DNA from: Fluviicola sp.
Lineage (GTDB): Bacteria; Bacteroidota; Bacteroidia; Flavobacteriales_D; Crocinitomicaceae
DNA: 64,000 bases
Direction: 5' to 3'
Assembly: GCA_002734065.2 (NCBI GenBank)
Contig: NVXU02000058.1
Coordinates: forward strand, 1-64,000
This document shows, in pieces, positions 25,760-34,575 of the stretch. Numbering within the stretch: position 1 is the first letter of the stretch; each line of letters starts with the position of its first letter. The position numbers were made by a program, and so were the translations under genes. Under the pieces are notes generated by a model. It did no database searches, was not told the origin of the DNA, and saw only the letters and a list, made by a program, of their open reading frames with translations.

Positions 25760-26530
25760 ATGCATAAAACAATTAAACAACTCTCAATTTTCGCTTCTGT
25801 CGCAATTATTGGACTCAGTTCTTGCAAGAAGATAGAAGGACCAGGTGGTCGAGCTTCAATTTCCGGAAATGTATCTGGAGTTATTACCAACAACTCCACT
25901 CCTACTGCCGAAACAACAACCATCACCTGTACTCCAGGAGCCGTTATCGATGACAATGATTATTGGCTAATCAACGCTGCCAATGGCAACCAATATTACA
26001 TTTGGTACGACAATTCAAATTGGGTAGGCGGAGATCCGGCATTGTCTGGCAGAATCGGCATAAAAGTAGATTACAATTTCTCTCAAAGCAATGCTGTGAT
26101 TGCATCTAACACCAGTGCTGCAATGAACGCTTTAGCAAGCAGTGATTTTACAATTGTATTGAACAACGACATTTTAACAATAACCAATGTCGGAATTGGA
26201 CAGGTTCCAGATGCAGAAGACATGACATCACCAATGGCAATTGATGTGCAAACTCAAGGTGCTGGAAGTACTGGATCAGGTTCAACAGCAACAGTTCCAA
26301 TTGTAGATGAACGTGTTTACATCATTTATGGCGACGACGACTATTACAGTGACATTGCTCGAACAGATGCAAGCGGAAATTATCATTTCAACTATTTAGA
26401 GGAAGGGAATTACCGACTTTATGCCTTCTCAATAAATACTAACGGCATCAAAGAACAAATTGAAGTCACAGTTGAAATAGCAAGTAAGAAAGAAGAAGCA
26501 ATAGCACCTGATTTGGTTTTGATGAAGTGA
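25760..26530 (+). CDS. lipoprotein co-transcribed with CotH gene
   Basis: 256 aa. The signal (1-21) ends in the lipobox LSSC. Beta-rich; GRASISGNVSGVI at the start and DASGNYHFNYLEEGNYRLYAF near the end look like the first and last parts of a CarboxypepD_reg or Cna-B fold with about 130 residues inserted between. The insert is rich in N, D, S and T and includes a TGSGSTATV linker. It begins four bases after the CotH stop and is probably translated from the same message. I infer a surface or periplasmic partner for the CotH protein; a kinase target is possible but not shown. Confidence 0.72.
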   Translation: MHKTIKQLSIFASVAIIGLSSCKKIEGPGGRASISGNVSGVITNNSTPTAETTTITCTPGAVIDDNDYWLINAANGNQYYIWYDNSNWVGGDPALSGRIGIKVDYNFSQSNAVIASNTSAAMNALASSDFTIVLNNDILTITNVGIGQVPDAEDMTSPMAIDVQTQGAGSTGSGSTATVPIVDERVYIIYGDDDYYSDIARTDASGNYHFNYLEEGNYRLYAFSINTNGIKEQIEVTVEIASKKEEAIAPDLVLMK

Positions 26531-26544
26531 TTGGGAGGTTTAGC

Positions 26545-26567
26545 GGTCCGAGATGAAATCTCGAACC
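26545..26567. repeat. REP-like palindrome after the CotH lipoprotein gene
   Basis: GGTCCGAGAT GAA ATCTCGAACC has 10-bp arms with one G-T type mismatch and a 3-base loop, 15 bases after the stop codon. The core GATGAAATC is shared (opposite strand) with the element at 28177-28223. Confidence 0.65.
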
Positions 26568-26671
26568 AGCGGTGTTTGAACCAGTTGTTTCAAGAAAATC
26601 ACTTAACATAGACAACATTGCTTCGTAACCTTGTTTTTCCGTAATCATATCTTATTTTTTTTATACCCCCT

Positions 26672-27316
26672 CTACCTGAATTCAAATATTTCATAGATCA
26701 TAGTAATTATTTTTTTACGTTTTATGAGTTTTGTCTTCTTACCTTCCTTGTAAATTTTTAAAATTCTAAAAGTATAAGGTTCCACAACAATTGAATATTT
26801 TAAAACCGATTCTTCATAGTAAGCATAATATATTTCGCTGTCTTTAAAGTCGTGCTTGAGAAACAAACCTGACAATGTATCACTATTAACTATTTGACTT
26901 TTATATACTTGATTTCCATGAATATTATAACCTATTTTTAAAGCTTGAAATACACCATTAAATTCTACAGTTCTATGGTTCCCATTTTTATAATAAGTAA
27001 TAGTCTCAAAAGAAAACTGTTCAGCGAAATCCTCATTTTTCGAAAAAGATAACAACCGTGAATCTACAGCTATTTCACCTGAGTTAAAATACAGCTGATA
27101 ACTAATTAATTTAAACGCACTATCAAGTTCATATGTTAAAAAACTCTTGCCATCTGAATACTTTTGTGTTAAGGATTGCAAAAAAGTAGAATTAAAATCC
27201 CTAGATAATTTAGTCCTATAAATGATAGATTCTAGGTCAGAATCAGTGTCTGAAATCTGAGAAGAGGCTAATGAGATAAATCCAATAGAAAAAACAAGGC
27301 TTATTATTATCTTCAT
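26672..27316 (-). CDS. exported protein of unknown function
   Basis: 214 aa from the second Met (MKIIISLV), which begins a good signal peptide ending SLASS; the frame is open five residues upstream. The mature part is beta-rich with many Y, F and K residues (FSFETITYYKNGNHRTVEFNG, YYAYYEESVLKYSIVVEPYTFRILKIY). It resembles the many small exported proteins of Bacteroidota that model lipoprotein-carrier-like or DUF4488-like folds, but I cannot assign one. It is the lower member of a run of three orphan minus-strand genes, each bordered by a palindrome. A+T content is visibly higher than in the neighbouring housekeeping genes. Confidence 0.65.
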   Translation of the reverse strand: MKIIISLVFSIGFISLASSQISDTDSDLESIIYRTKLSRDFNSTFLQSLTQKYSDGKSFLTYELDSAFKLISYQLYFNSGEIAVDSRLLSFSKNEDFAEQFSFETITYYKNGNHRTVEFNGVFQALKIGYNIHGNQVYKSQIVNSDTLSGLFLKHDFKDSEIYYAYYEESVLKYSIVVEPYTFRILKIYKEGKKTKLIKRKKIITMIYEIFEFR

Positions 27317-27348
27317 AGTTTTTATTCGCATTAATTGGTTTAGTCAAG

Positions 27349-27374
27349 GAGCTAGATGAGAGAATCTCAAGCTC
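27349..27374. repeat. REP-like imperfect palindrome between two orphan genes
   Basis: GAGCTAGAT and ATCTCAAGCTC can pair with a 2-base bulge around the loop GAGAGA. The 3' side CTCAAGCTCG also occurs in the element at 28177-28223. It lies six bases after the stop of the gene at 27380. Confidence 0.5.
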
Positions 27375-27379
27375 GCGAC

Positions 27380-28126
27380 TTAATCTATTCTTCGCTCGGT
27401 AGCGGGGGCATACCAATATACTGGATAGACTATCTCGTCCCAATAGAATTTAACAGGATACTTGACCCCATTAAGTTCTATTTTATTAGAAATTATATTT
27501 TGCCATTTAAAATTATATTTATATATAAATGAAGCATAACCATATTTCACAATTTCAATTTCATATACACCATCCATAAAGTTGAAATTGATACTCCTTA
27601 CAACAGAGCAGAGAGTTCCGTCATTAAAAACTTCAAAAATCTGTAAATCAACATTTTCAATATTTCTCTTTGAAATTTTAATATGGTTCTCATTTAATTT
27701 AGTGAAAATTGTGTCTTCATCAATAACAAAACAAAGTCTAAGGCTAGTTATTTTAGCACCTTCAAAAATTATATCTCTATAATTGTAACTTACTTGAATC
27801 GTATCAAATGCAACCTCATAGATTGCATCTTCTTTGTTAAAAGAATATTGATAAATTGAATCTACACTTTCAAATACACCAAGCTCAGAGGCAATTAGAT
27901 TTAGAGTGTCATCGATAATTTTATACCATCCAACGATTGTTTCATAGATTTGATTTCTCCCATTTTCTATATTTGTTACAGTAAGAGTAAAAATAGAGTC
28001 ATTAACTTTATTAATCTCAACATTGTCTGAGTTGCCTACTTCATAGGTAAGCAAAGACTCCTTTTTTTGACTATATCCAATAGAATAGTAAAATATTATA
28101 ATCAGTAATAAAATGGTGTTTTTCAT
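27380..28126 (-). CDS. exported protein of unknown function
   Basis: 248 aa with a clean signal peptide (1-19, ending GYS). The mature part is rich in I, Y, N and E with beta-strand patterning (SIFTLTVTNIENG, EVAFDTIQVSYNYRDIIFEGAKITSLRLCFV, FDWDE-like end YPVKFYWDEIVYPVYW). No motif or domain is recognised. It lies between two REP-like palindromes and between other orphan genes, with no sign of an operon. Base composition is A+T rich. It may be accessory DNA. Confidence 0.65.
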   Translation of the reverse strand: MKNTILLLIIIFYYSIGYSQKKESLLTYEVGNSDNVEINKVNDSIFTLTVTNIENGRNQIYETIVGWYKIIDDTLNLIASELGVFESVDSIYQYSFNKEDAIYEVAFDTIQVSYNYRDIIFEGAKITSLRLCFVIDEDTIFTKLNENHIKISKRNIENVDLQIFEVFNDGTLCSVVRSINFNFMDGVYEIEIVKYGYASFIYKYNFKWQNIISNKIELNGVKYPVKFYWDEIVYPVYWYAPATERRID

Positions 28127-28176
28127 ATATAAAACAATGATGTTATTAATAACAATAACGTATATTCATAAATTAA

Positions 28177-28223
28177 AAGCCTCAAGCTCGTGCGCGATTT
28201 CATCGCGTTCAAACCCAAGGCTT
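28177..28223. repeat. REP-like nested palindrome after the orphan gene at 28233
   Basis: CGCGAT TTC ATCGCG (28193-28207) is a perfect 6-bp stem with a 3-base loop, nested inside the outer arms AAGCCT (28177-28182) and AGGCTT (28218-28223). It lies 10 bases after the stop codon of the gene transcribed toward it. Confidence 0.65.
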
Positions 28224-28232
28224 GCATATCTG

Positions 28233-28883
28233 CTACTGCCCACACTCCTTATTATACTCCTTGAATATCTTAGCGATATCCAACAACTTTGTATAACCCG
28301 GCTTCTTCGTTTTGACTTTCTTTGCCAAAACCTTATTCAATGCTAAGTATTTTGCCATTTTCTTAGCGAAATCATCCTTGAAAAATGCTTTTGTAACGCC
28401 CATTCCGTCTGTGGATTTAAAATACACCTTCGTTGAAGGGAATTTTCTTGTGCCAAAATCTTCATCAGATTCTCCTGGTCTCTTTTTCAACTTGTTGTAA
28501 CTAGAAGCTCTGTCGTACCAAACGTATTCTTTGATGCAACCTTCAGCGTTGGTGACCAAATTTGCACGCATTTGAATGCCTACCTTTCCAGAAAAAGGAA
28601 TTACGTGATACAACTTATCTGCCACCTTGTATTCGCTCAAATTAGAGGTCATGTACTTCTTTTTAGGACTTTCGAGGTTGTCTACCTTGTAAAAAATGAC
28701 TTCGTTTTGCATCACCCAACGGTTTCTGTACTTGATGTAGCCATCAATCCTCGTCCCTTCATTGTCGATGATGTATCCTTTGTATAGTTTCCCGTATTGA
28801 TAATTGTCTAAGCTCCAATCCTGTGCGATGGATGAAATACTTAATAGCATGAACAATGCAGCGGCAATTCCTCTTAAAATCAT
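28233..28883 (-). CDS. exported protein of unknown function (Bacteroidota-type)
   Basis: 216 aa with a signal peptide (1-21, ending SIAQ). The mature start YGKLYKGYIIDNEGTRIDGYIKYRN followed by MQNEVIFYKVDN recalls a widespread small exported Bacteroidota family in which a protein acquires a repeated GYI...NG...IEGFIKY motif. No enzymatic motif is seen. It has four Lys-rich C-terminal turns (KKVKTKKPGYTKLLDIAKIFKEYNK). A possible -7 box, TATATTTA on the - strand at about 28904-28911, lies upstream. The function is unknown. Confidence 0.72.
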   Translation of the reverse strand: MILRGIAAALFMLLSISSIAQDWSLDNYQYGKLYKGYIIDNEGTRIDGYIKYRNRWVMQNEVIFYKVDNLESPKKKYMTSNLSEYKVADKLYHVIPFSGKVGIQMRANLVTNAEGCIKEYVWYDRASSYNKLKKRPGESDEDFGTRKFPSTKVYFKSTDGMGVTKAFFKDDFAKKMAKYLALNKVLAKKVKTKKPGYTKLLDIAKIFKEYNKECGQ

Positions 28884-28943
28884 AGTTTTATTTTTAGTTT
28901 AAGCTAAATATACACTTTTTTCTGAAGAGAAAATAGAAGATAA

Positions 28944-31196
28944 CTAATTCTTAACAATTCTTTTATGAACAAGTTCGTTTCCAGTAGTCACTTGTAAAAT
29001 GTAAATACCTTTGCTAATTCTTTCTGCGTTTATATGAATGACACCGTCCTTTTTTGCCCAAGAAATTGGCACATTGGCTCCTCGAGAATCAATCAGTTTT
29101 ATTTCACTGATTTCTTTGGTAGAATGAATGATAAACTCGTCAGAAAATGGATTGGGAGCAACGGATAATACAGCATTCTCCAATTCGCTGAGACCTATTG
29201 TTCCAACATCGATGGTAAAATAAGTGGTGTCGTTTGCGCAACCTGCATTCATAGCAACCAACATCACGTTGAACTGTCCTGCAGTGGTAAATGTATGCCA
29301 AGGATTTGCGTCCGTGGAAGTTGTTCCGTCTGCAAAATTCCAAAAGTAACTGCTGGCATTGGAACTCGAATTTGTAAAGAAAACCGTTGCATTGGGCAAG
29401 GTAAAAGTAGTTGCACTCGCGCTTGCATCGGCAACAGGAGCTTGATTAACAACAATATTCAACGAGTTTGTGATGGTATCTGCACCTGTAGCATTGTTCA
29501 CAATCAATGTTATGCTGTAATTGCCCGTAGAATTAGCAAATAAGTAAGGATTCTCTGCAGAAGAATTAGAAAGTCCTCCCGCTGAGGTAGTCCACAAAAA
29601 GGAAGTTGCATCCGAGGATGTACTCACTAATTGCAATGAATCTCCTACGCAAATCGTTGTTGCACTCGGCGAAAAAGAAGCAATTGGAGCAGGAATGGAA
29701 GAACAAACGTAATTGGCAACAAATCCTGGAGCAACCGTGGCTCCATCAGATGTAAATCGAAAAGTTACTGCTCCTGATGTGGTTGAAAAAGTTCCCGGTC
29801 CAACGGTTCCAGTAAACGGACTGCCTGTAATTTGTGGAGACGCGGTAGAATTGCCATCATAAACATAGAGGTAGTCGAAATTTGCTTCTACATTGAAAAG
29901 TGTAAAATCTAGATCAATGGTGGACGCACCTTGAGGAGCAATCGTCCAAGTGTAATCCTCATCGTTGTAATAATTCTTTGTTGGTCCTCCGAAATCGTGA
30001 ATTGTTCCGGAACAAGGTTCAGAAAAACAGTCGGTTAGGTAATCATTCATCCCGTCCCAAAGTCCGGTATAACCATTGTCATAACCCAAGGCCCAAATTC
30101 CAATGCCTCCTATGTCAGAATGAACGACATGTTCTAACCTCTTTCTCCAGGCTGAATCTTGCGTTATAAAACATTGCCGATTTACGCCATTATTGAAGGC
30201 ATAAACATCAGAATAGCTGTCTGATTCCCAAATATAATTGGCAGCAGAATAATTGCCTGAAGTATTGTTCATCACATACGCATAAGTTCTTGCATATCCA
30301 GAAGCCGCAGTTGATGAAGGCACATTAAGTGTTGAGGTTTGCCATTCATAGCCGTATTCTGGCAAACCTAAAATCAACTTCTCTTTGGGGCAACCAAGGT
30401 CCAAATAATAAGTAATGGAACGCGATAAGGTATAATTATAAGAAGAACCAAAATGATACAAAGGATCAGTTGGACCAGCTGTTGAACTGCCTCCATAATA
30501 ATAAGCATAACCCATAATGATGTATTGGTCAACGGCAGGTTCCATGATTGAGAAATCAAAAACACTGTTCCAATCGACTGCATACAAAACGGTGCTCACT
30601 TCGTAAGTGGAATCAACGGCGTGCATTTGGTTGGCTAAATCAACCATGAAATTGGCGAAATTTGTTCTTTGCGAGCTTGGAATACCCTCAAAATCGATGT
30701 TTACACCATGTGCACCTCTTGTTCCTACGAGGTTAATTAAATTAGTAATCAAGGTTTGCATCGACGTTGCACTTGCAAAGAAAGTGGTGTGTCCAGAGAA
30801 CAATGTTACGCACAAAGTCACTTTTGTATTGCCACTTGCTAGCGCAGCATTTACGGCAGCACTCGTCGCCCAACCATTTGTTGTGTTCGGCTGACCGTCA
30901 GCTGCATCTACTTCATAGCTAAAATATGAAAAGTGAGAAAGCAAGTCCCATTGGTAATTCTGGTACGCACTCCCCGACCAATAAGGATGCCAGCCATAAA
31001 CTACTTTGTTTAGGTTGCAATTGGCTTTGGTAGAATTGACAATCTCATTCTCCTGTGATTCATAGTAAGAATAATCTTGTCCTAAAGATTTGTAATAGTT
31101 GCTTTGCGTTTCGTGTATTCCAGCTTGGTTGTTTTGCGAATAAGAAATGGCTGTGAATAAACAGCAAAAAGTGAGCAATAAAGTCGATAATTTCAT
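28944..31196 (-). CDS. secreted GH18 glycoside hydrolase (chitinase-like) with CUB, PKD and T9SS type A domains
   Basis: 750 aa with a signal peptide (1-20). The GH18 barrel (about 60-390) carries GVNIDFEGI: catalytic acid E170 and D168 are present, and the motif resembles the YaaH-type variant of DxxDxDxE (N in place of the second D). A CUB domain (about 395-500, FGGPTKNYYNDEDYTWTI), an Ig/PKD region with two copies (about 505-585 and 590-665, YFWNFADGTTSTDANPWHTF) and a T9SS type A domain (about 670-750) follow. It should cut chitin, peptidoglycan or related beta-1,4-GlcNAc polymers outside the cell. The substrate is not settled by the sequence. Confidence 0.92.
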   Translation of the reverse strand: MKLSTLLLTFCCLFTAISYSQNNQAGIHETQSNYYKSLGQDYSYYESQENEIVNSTKANCNLNKVVYGWHPYWSGSAYQNYQWDLLSHFSYFSYEVDAADGQPNTTNGWATSAAVNAALASGNTKVTLCVTLFSGHTTFFASATSMQTLITNLINLVGTRGAHGVNIDFEGIPSSQRTNFANFMVDLANQMHAVDSTYEVSTVLYAVDWNSVFDFSIMEPAVDQYIIMGYAYYYGGSSTAGPTDPLYHFGSSYNYTLSRSITYYLDLGCPKEKLILGLPEYGYEWQTSTLNVPSSTAASGYARTYAYVMNNTSGNYSAANYIWESDSYSDVYAFNNGVNRQCFITQDSAWRKRLEHVVHSDIGGIGIWALGYDNGYTGLWDGMNDYLTDCFSEPCSGTIHDFGGPTKNYYNDEDYTWTIAPQGASTIDLDFTLFNVEANFDYLYVYDGNSTASPQITGSPFTGTVGPGTFSTTSGAVTFRFTSDGATVAPGFVANYVCSSIPAPIASFSPSATTICVGDSLQLVSTSSDATSFLWTTSAGGLSNSSAENPYLFANSTGNYSITLIVNNATGADTITNSLNIVVNQAPVADASASATTFTLPNATVFFTNSSSNASSYFWNFADGTTSTDANPWHTFTTAGQFNVMLVAMNAGCANDTTYFTIDVGTIGLSELENAVLSVAPNPFSDEFIIHSTKEISEIKLIDSRGANVPISWAKKDGVIHINAERISKGIYILQVTTGNELVHKRIVKN

Positions 31197-31215
31197 GAAA
31201 AATTGATTTGTGCTT

Positions 31216-31223
31216 CAAAATTA
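31216..31223 (-). promoter_or_regulatory. -7 promoter box of the GH18 gene
   Basis: On the - strand this reads TAATTTTG, fitting TAnnTTTG, 20 bases before the start codon. A TTG lies 17 bases further upstream. Confidence 0.45.
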
Positions 31224-31368
31224 AGCAAATATTTGCGAATCAAGTGGTTGAAAACGAATATCACTAAAAATAAATCAGCATTTCTATCTTGTTTTAAAAA
31301 ATCATCGGAAAAGATTGTCTATATTGCCGAAATTCAATTTCAAGATACTAATTATACAGATTTATAAA

Positions 31369-31758
31369 ATGCCAGCAAAAGAAAAATACGAATTAGAGTT
31401 TCTTTTTAAGACTTCTCCCAAAGTGTTAGACAACATGATCTCTACACCAAGTGGATTAAGCGAGTGGTTTGCGGATGATGTGAACATTAAAGACGGTATA
31501 TATACTTTCATTTGGGACGGAAGCGAAGAAGATGCAAGGCTAATTACAAAGAAACCAAACCATAAGGTTAAGTTTCGTTGGATAGAAGACGAAGAGGATA
31601 ATTCAGATGCTTTTTTTGAAATCAGATATGAAGTAGATCCAATGACCAAGATGGTTCTATTAATTGTTACAGCTTTTGCTGAACCTGATGAAATGGAAGA
31701 TGCTCAACTGCTTTGGCAATCGCAAATTGAAGAATTAAAAAGAAAATTAGGAGCTTAG
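31369..31758 (+). CDS. START-like domain protein
   Basis: 129 aa from the ATG at 31369 (MPAKEKYELEFLFKTSP), which is the conserved start in Bacteroidota relatives; the frame is open from 31315. The fold is AHSA1/START-like: LEFLFKTSPKVLDNMISTPSGLSEWFADDVN, then YTFIWDG and VKFRWIEDEED, and a long C-terminal helix (AQLLWQSQIEELKRKLG). Such proteins have a hydrophobic pocket; no ligand is known. It precedes the LptF/G gene by 84 bases. Confidence 0.85.
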   Translation: MPAKEKYELEFLFKTSPKVLDNMISTPSGLSEWFADDVNIKDGIYTFIWDGSEEDARLITKKPNHKVKFRWIEDEEDNSDAFFEIRYEVDPMTKMVLLIVTAFAEPDEMEDAQLLWQSQIEELKRKLGA

Positions 31759-31842
31759 TTCAATTGTAACAAAATAAGACACTCACTTTTTCGTTCTTCA
31801 ATCAAACAGAATCGTCAAGAAGTATTCTCAAAATTCAACTCA

Positions 31843-33315
31843 TTGAAACGACTCTATTATTTTAGCATTCGTTCTTTTATCGGACCATTTTTGGTTACGT
31901 TCGCTATTTCCATGTTCATTTTAATCATGCAGTTCCTATGGGTGTACATTGACGACTTGATGGGAAAAGGAATTAAGACAAGTGTCATCGTAGAGCTATT
32001 GTTTTTTAGTTCTTTAGGATTAATACCTCTCGCTTTACCTTTAGCAATTTTACTTTCTTCTATCATGACCTTGGGCAATCTCTCAGAGAATAACGAATTG
32101 ACTGCGTTAAAAGCAAGCGGACTATCACTTTACAGGATTATCAAACCGCTTACCGCTATTATTTTAACCATTGCCTTTGCAACTTTCTTATTTGCCAACT
32201 ATATTATCCCTGTAGCCAATTCAAAGTTACATTCTATCATCTTCGATATTCAAAGCACAAAAATATCGACCATTTTGACACCTGGAGTCTATTCAAAATC
32301 ACTTGACGGTTATGCTATCAAGGTAAAAGAAGTCAATGAAAGTAAATTTAGTGATATTATTATCCACGATTACACGACGCCAACTACAATTAAAACAATT
32401 CGTGCGAAGAATGGAGAATTGTACCGATCTGATGACGGGAAATTCATCTTTTTCGATTTAAAAGACGGAATAGTTGTGGAAGAATTGGCTCCTGCTGCTC
32501 CAACATACAATACTGAGGGATTGTTGTCCAGTGGGCAGAATAACAGACCTTCAAGGCGTTCCAAATTTAACCAAGCCACCTACAAAATTGACTTGTCTGG
32601 CTTTGACTTAAACAAATCGAAAGAGGATATGTTTAAGGATAAACATGAAATGATGAATGTATTTCAAATTTATTCTGTGAGAGATTCTATCAAAAAAAAT
32701 AGCGAAGGAATCGTTCAAAATTTTCTACTGAGTTTAAAGAATGATCAGCCTTATTTCCAATCTTACGCCTATAATTCTAACCTTACAAGTAGAATTGACT
32801 CGACGAAAAATGAAATGGCAATAACGATTAACGAATTGACTTTAGATACCCTCATCGCTTTTGATCAACTGAGTACATATGAGAAAATAGCAGGTATACA
32901 GAAAGCACAAACTAAGTTAAGAAATAGAAAAACGCAGTTAAAATCACAAGCTTCCTTCTTGCAATCCATGGAGAATGATTTGAAAGGATACATGATAGAA
33001 TTTCACCGAAAATTTGCTTTGACCTTTGCTATCGTCATTCTCTTTTTTATTGGAGCACCATTAGGCGCAATCGTTCGTAAAGGAGGATTTGGCGCGCCTG
33101 TTGTCATTGCAGCATTGCTATTTATGGTCTATTTTGTTCTGCTTTCTTCAGGAGAAAGCTTGGCGGAAGCTAAAACCGTCTCCCCTTTCGTGGGTATGTG
33201 GTTTCCTGCGCTTGTACTTGCTCCTTTTGCTATTCTTTTAATGAGAGCTGCGGCAAATGACAGAAGTATTTTTGATTTCAGTAGAGTGAAAAAACTTTTT
33301 AGTAAAAAACCATGA
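31843..33315 (+). CDS. LptF/LptG family lipopolysaccharide export permease
   Basis: 490 aa with a TTG start (no ATG lies near the conserved N-terminus YYFSIRSFIGPFLVTF). Three transmembrane helices in the first 125 residues (FAISMFILIMQFLWVYIDDLM, ELLFFSSLGLIPLALPLAIL, KASGLSLYRIIKPLT) are followed by a long periplasmic beta-jellyroll (about 125-380) and three C-terminal helices. LptF and LptG form the inner-membrane channel that, with LptB, drives LPS to the outer membrane. Which of the two this is cannot be told. An insertion rich in S, N and K within the periplasmic part makes it longer than the roughly 360 aa of E. coli. It overlaps the next gene by four bases. Confidence 0.9.
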   Translation: MKRLYYFSIRSFIGPFLVTFAISMFILIMQFLWVYIDDLMGKGIKTSVIVELLFFSSLGLIPLALPLAILLSSIMTLGNLSENNELTALKASGLSLYRIIKPLTAIILTIAFATFLFANYIIPVANSKLHSIIFDIQSTKISTILTPGVYSKSLDGYAIKVKEVNESKFSDIIIHDYTTPTTIKTIRAKNGELYRSDDGKFIFFDLKDGIVVEELAPAAPTYNTEGLLSSGQNNRPSRRSKFNQATYKIDLSGFDLNKSKEDMFKDKHEMMNVFQIYSVRDSIKKNSEGIVQNFLLSLKNDQPYFQSYAYNSNLTSRIDSTKNEMAITINELTLDTLIAFDQLSTYEKIAGIQKAQTKLRNRKTQLKSQASFLQSMENDLKGYMIEFHRKFALTFAIVILFFIGAPLGAIVRKGGFGAPVVIAALLFMVYFVLLSSGESLAEAKTVSPFVGMWFPALVLAPFAILLMRAAANDRSIFDFSRVKKLFSKKP

Positions 33316-34502
33316 AAATTCTCTACATAACAAGCAAGCCAATTTATCCAAAAGTGGATGGAGGATGTGTTGCTATGGAGAATTTCCTGCACTGTTTATT
33401 TGCTCAAGACATTGAAGTAAAACACCTGAGTATTGCCACAGAAAAGCATCCGTTTAATGCAACGAACGACCCCAATGACATTAGAGAGAAAATAAACACT
33501 GAGGCAGTTACTGTCAAAACGAATGTTACTCCTCTAAGTGCATTCATACATCTATTTCGCAAAGGTTCTTACAATGTCAGACGCTTTTATTCTGAAGAAA
33601 TGGAGCAACTGATTGCGCAAGAAATACAGAAAGAAAACTACGACGCAATAATTCTCGACAGTCTTTACACAAGCGTTTATTTAGATTCTATCCGGAAGCA
33701 TTTTGACAAAAAGATTATTGCAAGAATTCACAACATTGAAAGCGATATTTGGGATGATTACGCACAAAACGAGACTAATTTCCTAAAGAAAATCTACCTA
33801 AAAAAACTAGCGAAGGATTTAAGAAACTACGAAGTTGAAGCTCTCAATAAAGTTGATGGAGTCCTATCGATTACCGAAGATGATAAACAAATACTTGAGA
33901 AAATTGGGGTTAAAACACCTTGTATTTCTCTAGCAGTAAGCATTTCTGTTCCGCAGAAAATTACAACGGACTACAAGGCATCCAACATCTTCCATTTGGG
34001 CGCTATGAATTGGCAACCAAACATTGAGGCAGTTCATCGTTTGATTAAGTTATTCCCTAAAATAAGGCAACAATCTCCCACGGTTGATTTGCACCTGGCA
34101 GGAGGAAATTTCCCTAAAGAAATTGAGAAAAAGAAAAGCACTCACATTCATATAGACGGCTTTGTAGAAGACGTTCAGAGCTTTGCAAGTAATTCTGGCA
34201 TACTCGTTTCTCCTATTGTTTCAGGTTCTGGAGTCCGTATAAAAATTTTAGAAATGATGGCTATTGGTATCCCTGTTGTAACGACTAAACTAGGTGCTCA
34301 AGGAGTGAATTATTCAGAATACAATTGTTTATTGGTGGCAGATTCTGACCAAGAAATCATTGATGCAACGATAGAATTAATCAAAAATGAAGAGTTGAGA
34401 AAAGAAATTGGCTCTAACGCTATTGATTATCTTCGAAAAAATCATAGTATTGGAGTATTAAGCAAACAATTGATTGAATTTATTGAAAAAAGTGTGGAGT
34501 GA
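33312..34502 (+). CDS. glycosyltransferase, GT4 type
   Basis: 396 aa. The N-terminal Rossmann domain begins ILYITSKPIYPKVDGGCVAMENF, and the C-terminal GT-B domain has the nucleotide-sugar site SGSGVRIKILEMMAIGIPVVTT with the conserved E. It transfers a sugar in the cytoplasm, probably to a lipid- or capsule-linked acceptor. It starts inside the stop of the LptF/G gene (ATGA), so translation is coupled. The donor and acceptor are unknown. The last codons and the TGA stop are part of a perfect 7-base repeat array that runs into the next glycosyltransferase. Confidence 0.9.
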   Translation: MKILYITSKPIYPKVDGGCVAMENFLHCLFAQDIEVKHLSIATEKHPFNATNDPNDIREKINTEAVTVKTNVTPLSAFIHLFRKGSYNVRRFYSEEMEQLIAQEIQKENYDAIILDSLYTSVYLDSIRKHFDKKIIARIHNIESDIWDDYAQNETNFLKKIYLKKLAKDLRNYEVEALNKVDGVLSITEDDKQILEKIGVKTPCISLAVSISVPQKITTDYKASNIFHLGAMNWQPNIEAVHRLIKLFPKIRQQSPTVDLHLAGGNFPKEIEKKKSTHIHIDGFVEDVQSFASNSGILVSPIVSGSGVRIKILEMMAIGIPVVTTKLGAQGVNYSEYNCLLVADSDQEIIDATIELIKNEELRKEIGSNAIDYLRKNHSIGVLSKQLIEFIEKSVE

Positions 34503-34575
34503 TGAGTGTGGAGTGTGGAGTGTGGAGTGTGGAGTGATGAGTGTGGAGTGATGAGTGTGGAGTGATGAGTGATGA
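34492..34575. repeat. perfect 7-base tandem array joining two glycosyltransferase genes
   Basis: Twelve consecutive units in two forms, A = GTGTGGA and B = GTGATGA, ordered A B A A A A B A B A B B, without a single mismatch. The stop codon (34500-34502) of the upstream gene and all candidate starts of the downstream one (GTG 34541, ATG 34565) lie inside. Form B contains ATGA, where a start and a stop codon overlap. Confidence 0.95.

Noticed and set aside
28141..28232. Possible RNA gene between two orphan genes
   Set aside because: The nested palindrome is explained by a REP-like element and no promoter or terminator pair is present.
30607..30894. 95-codon frame opposite the GH18 gene
   Set aside because: It is the complement of well-conserved GH18 coding sequence and has no features of its own.
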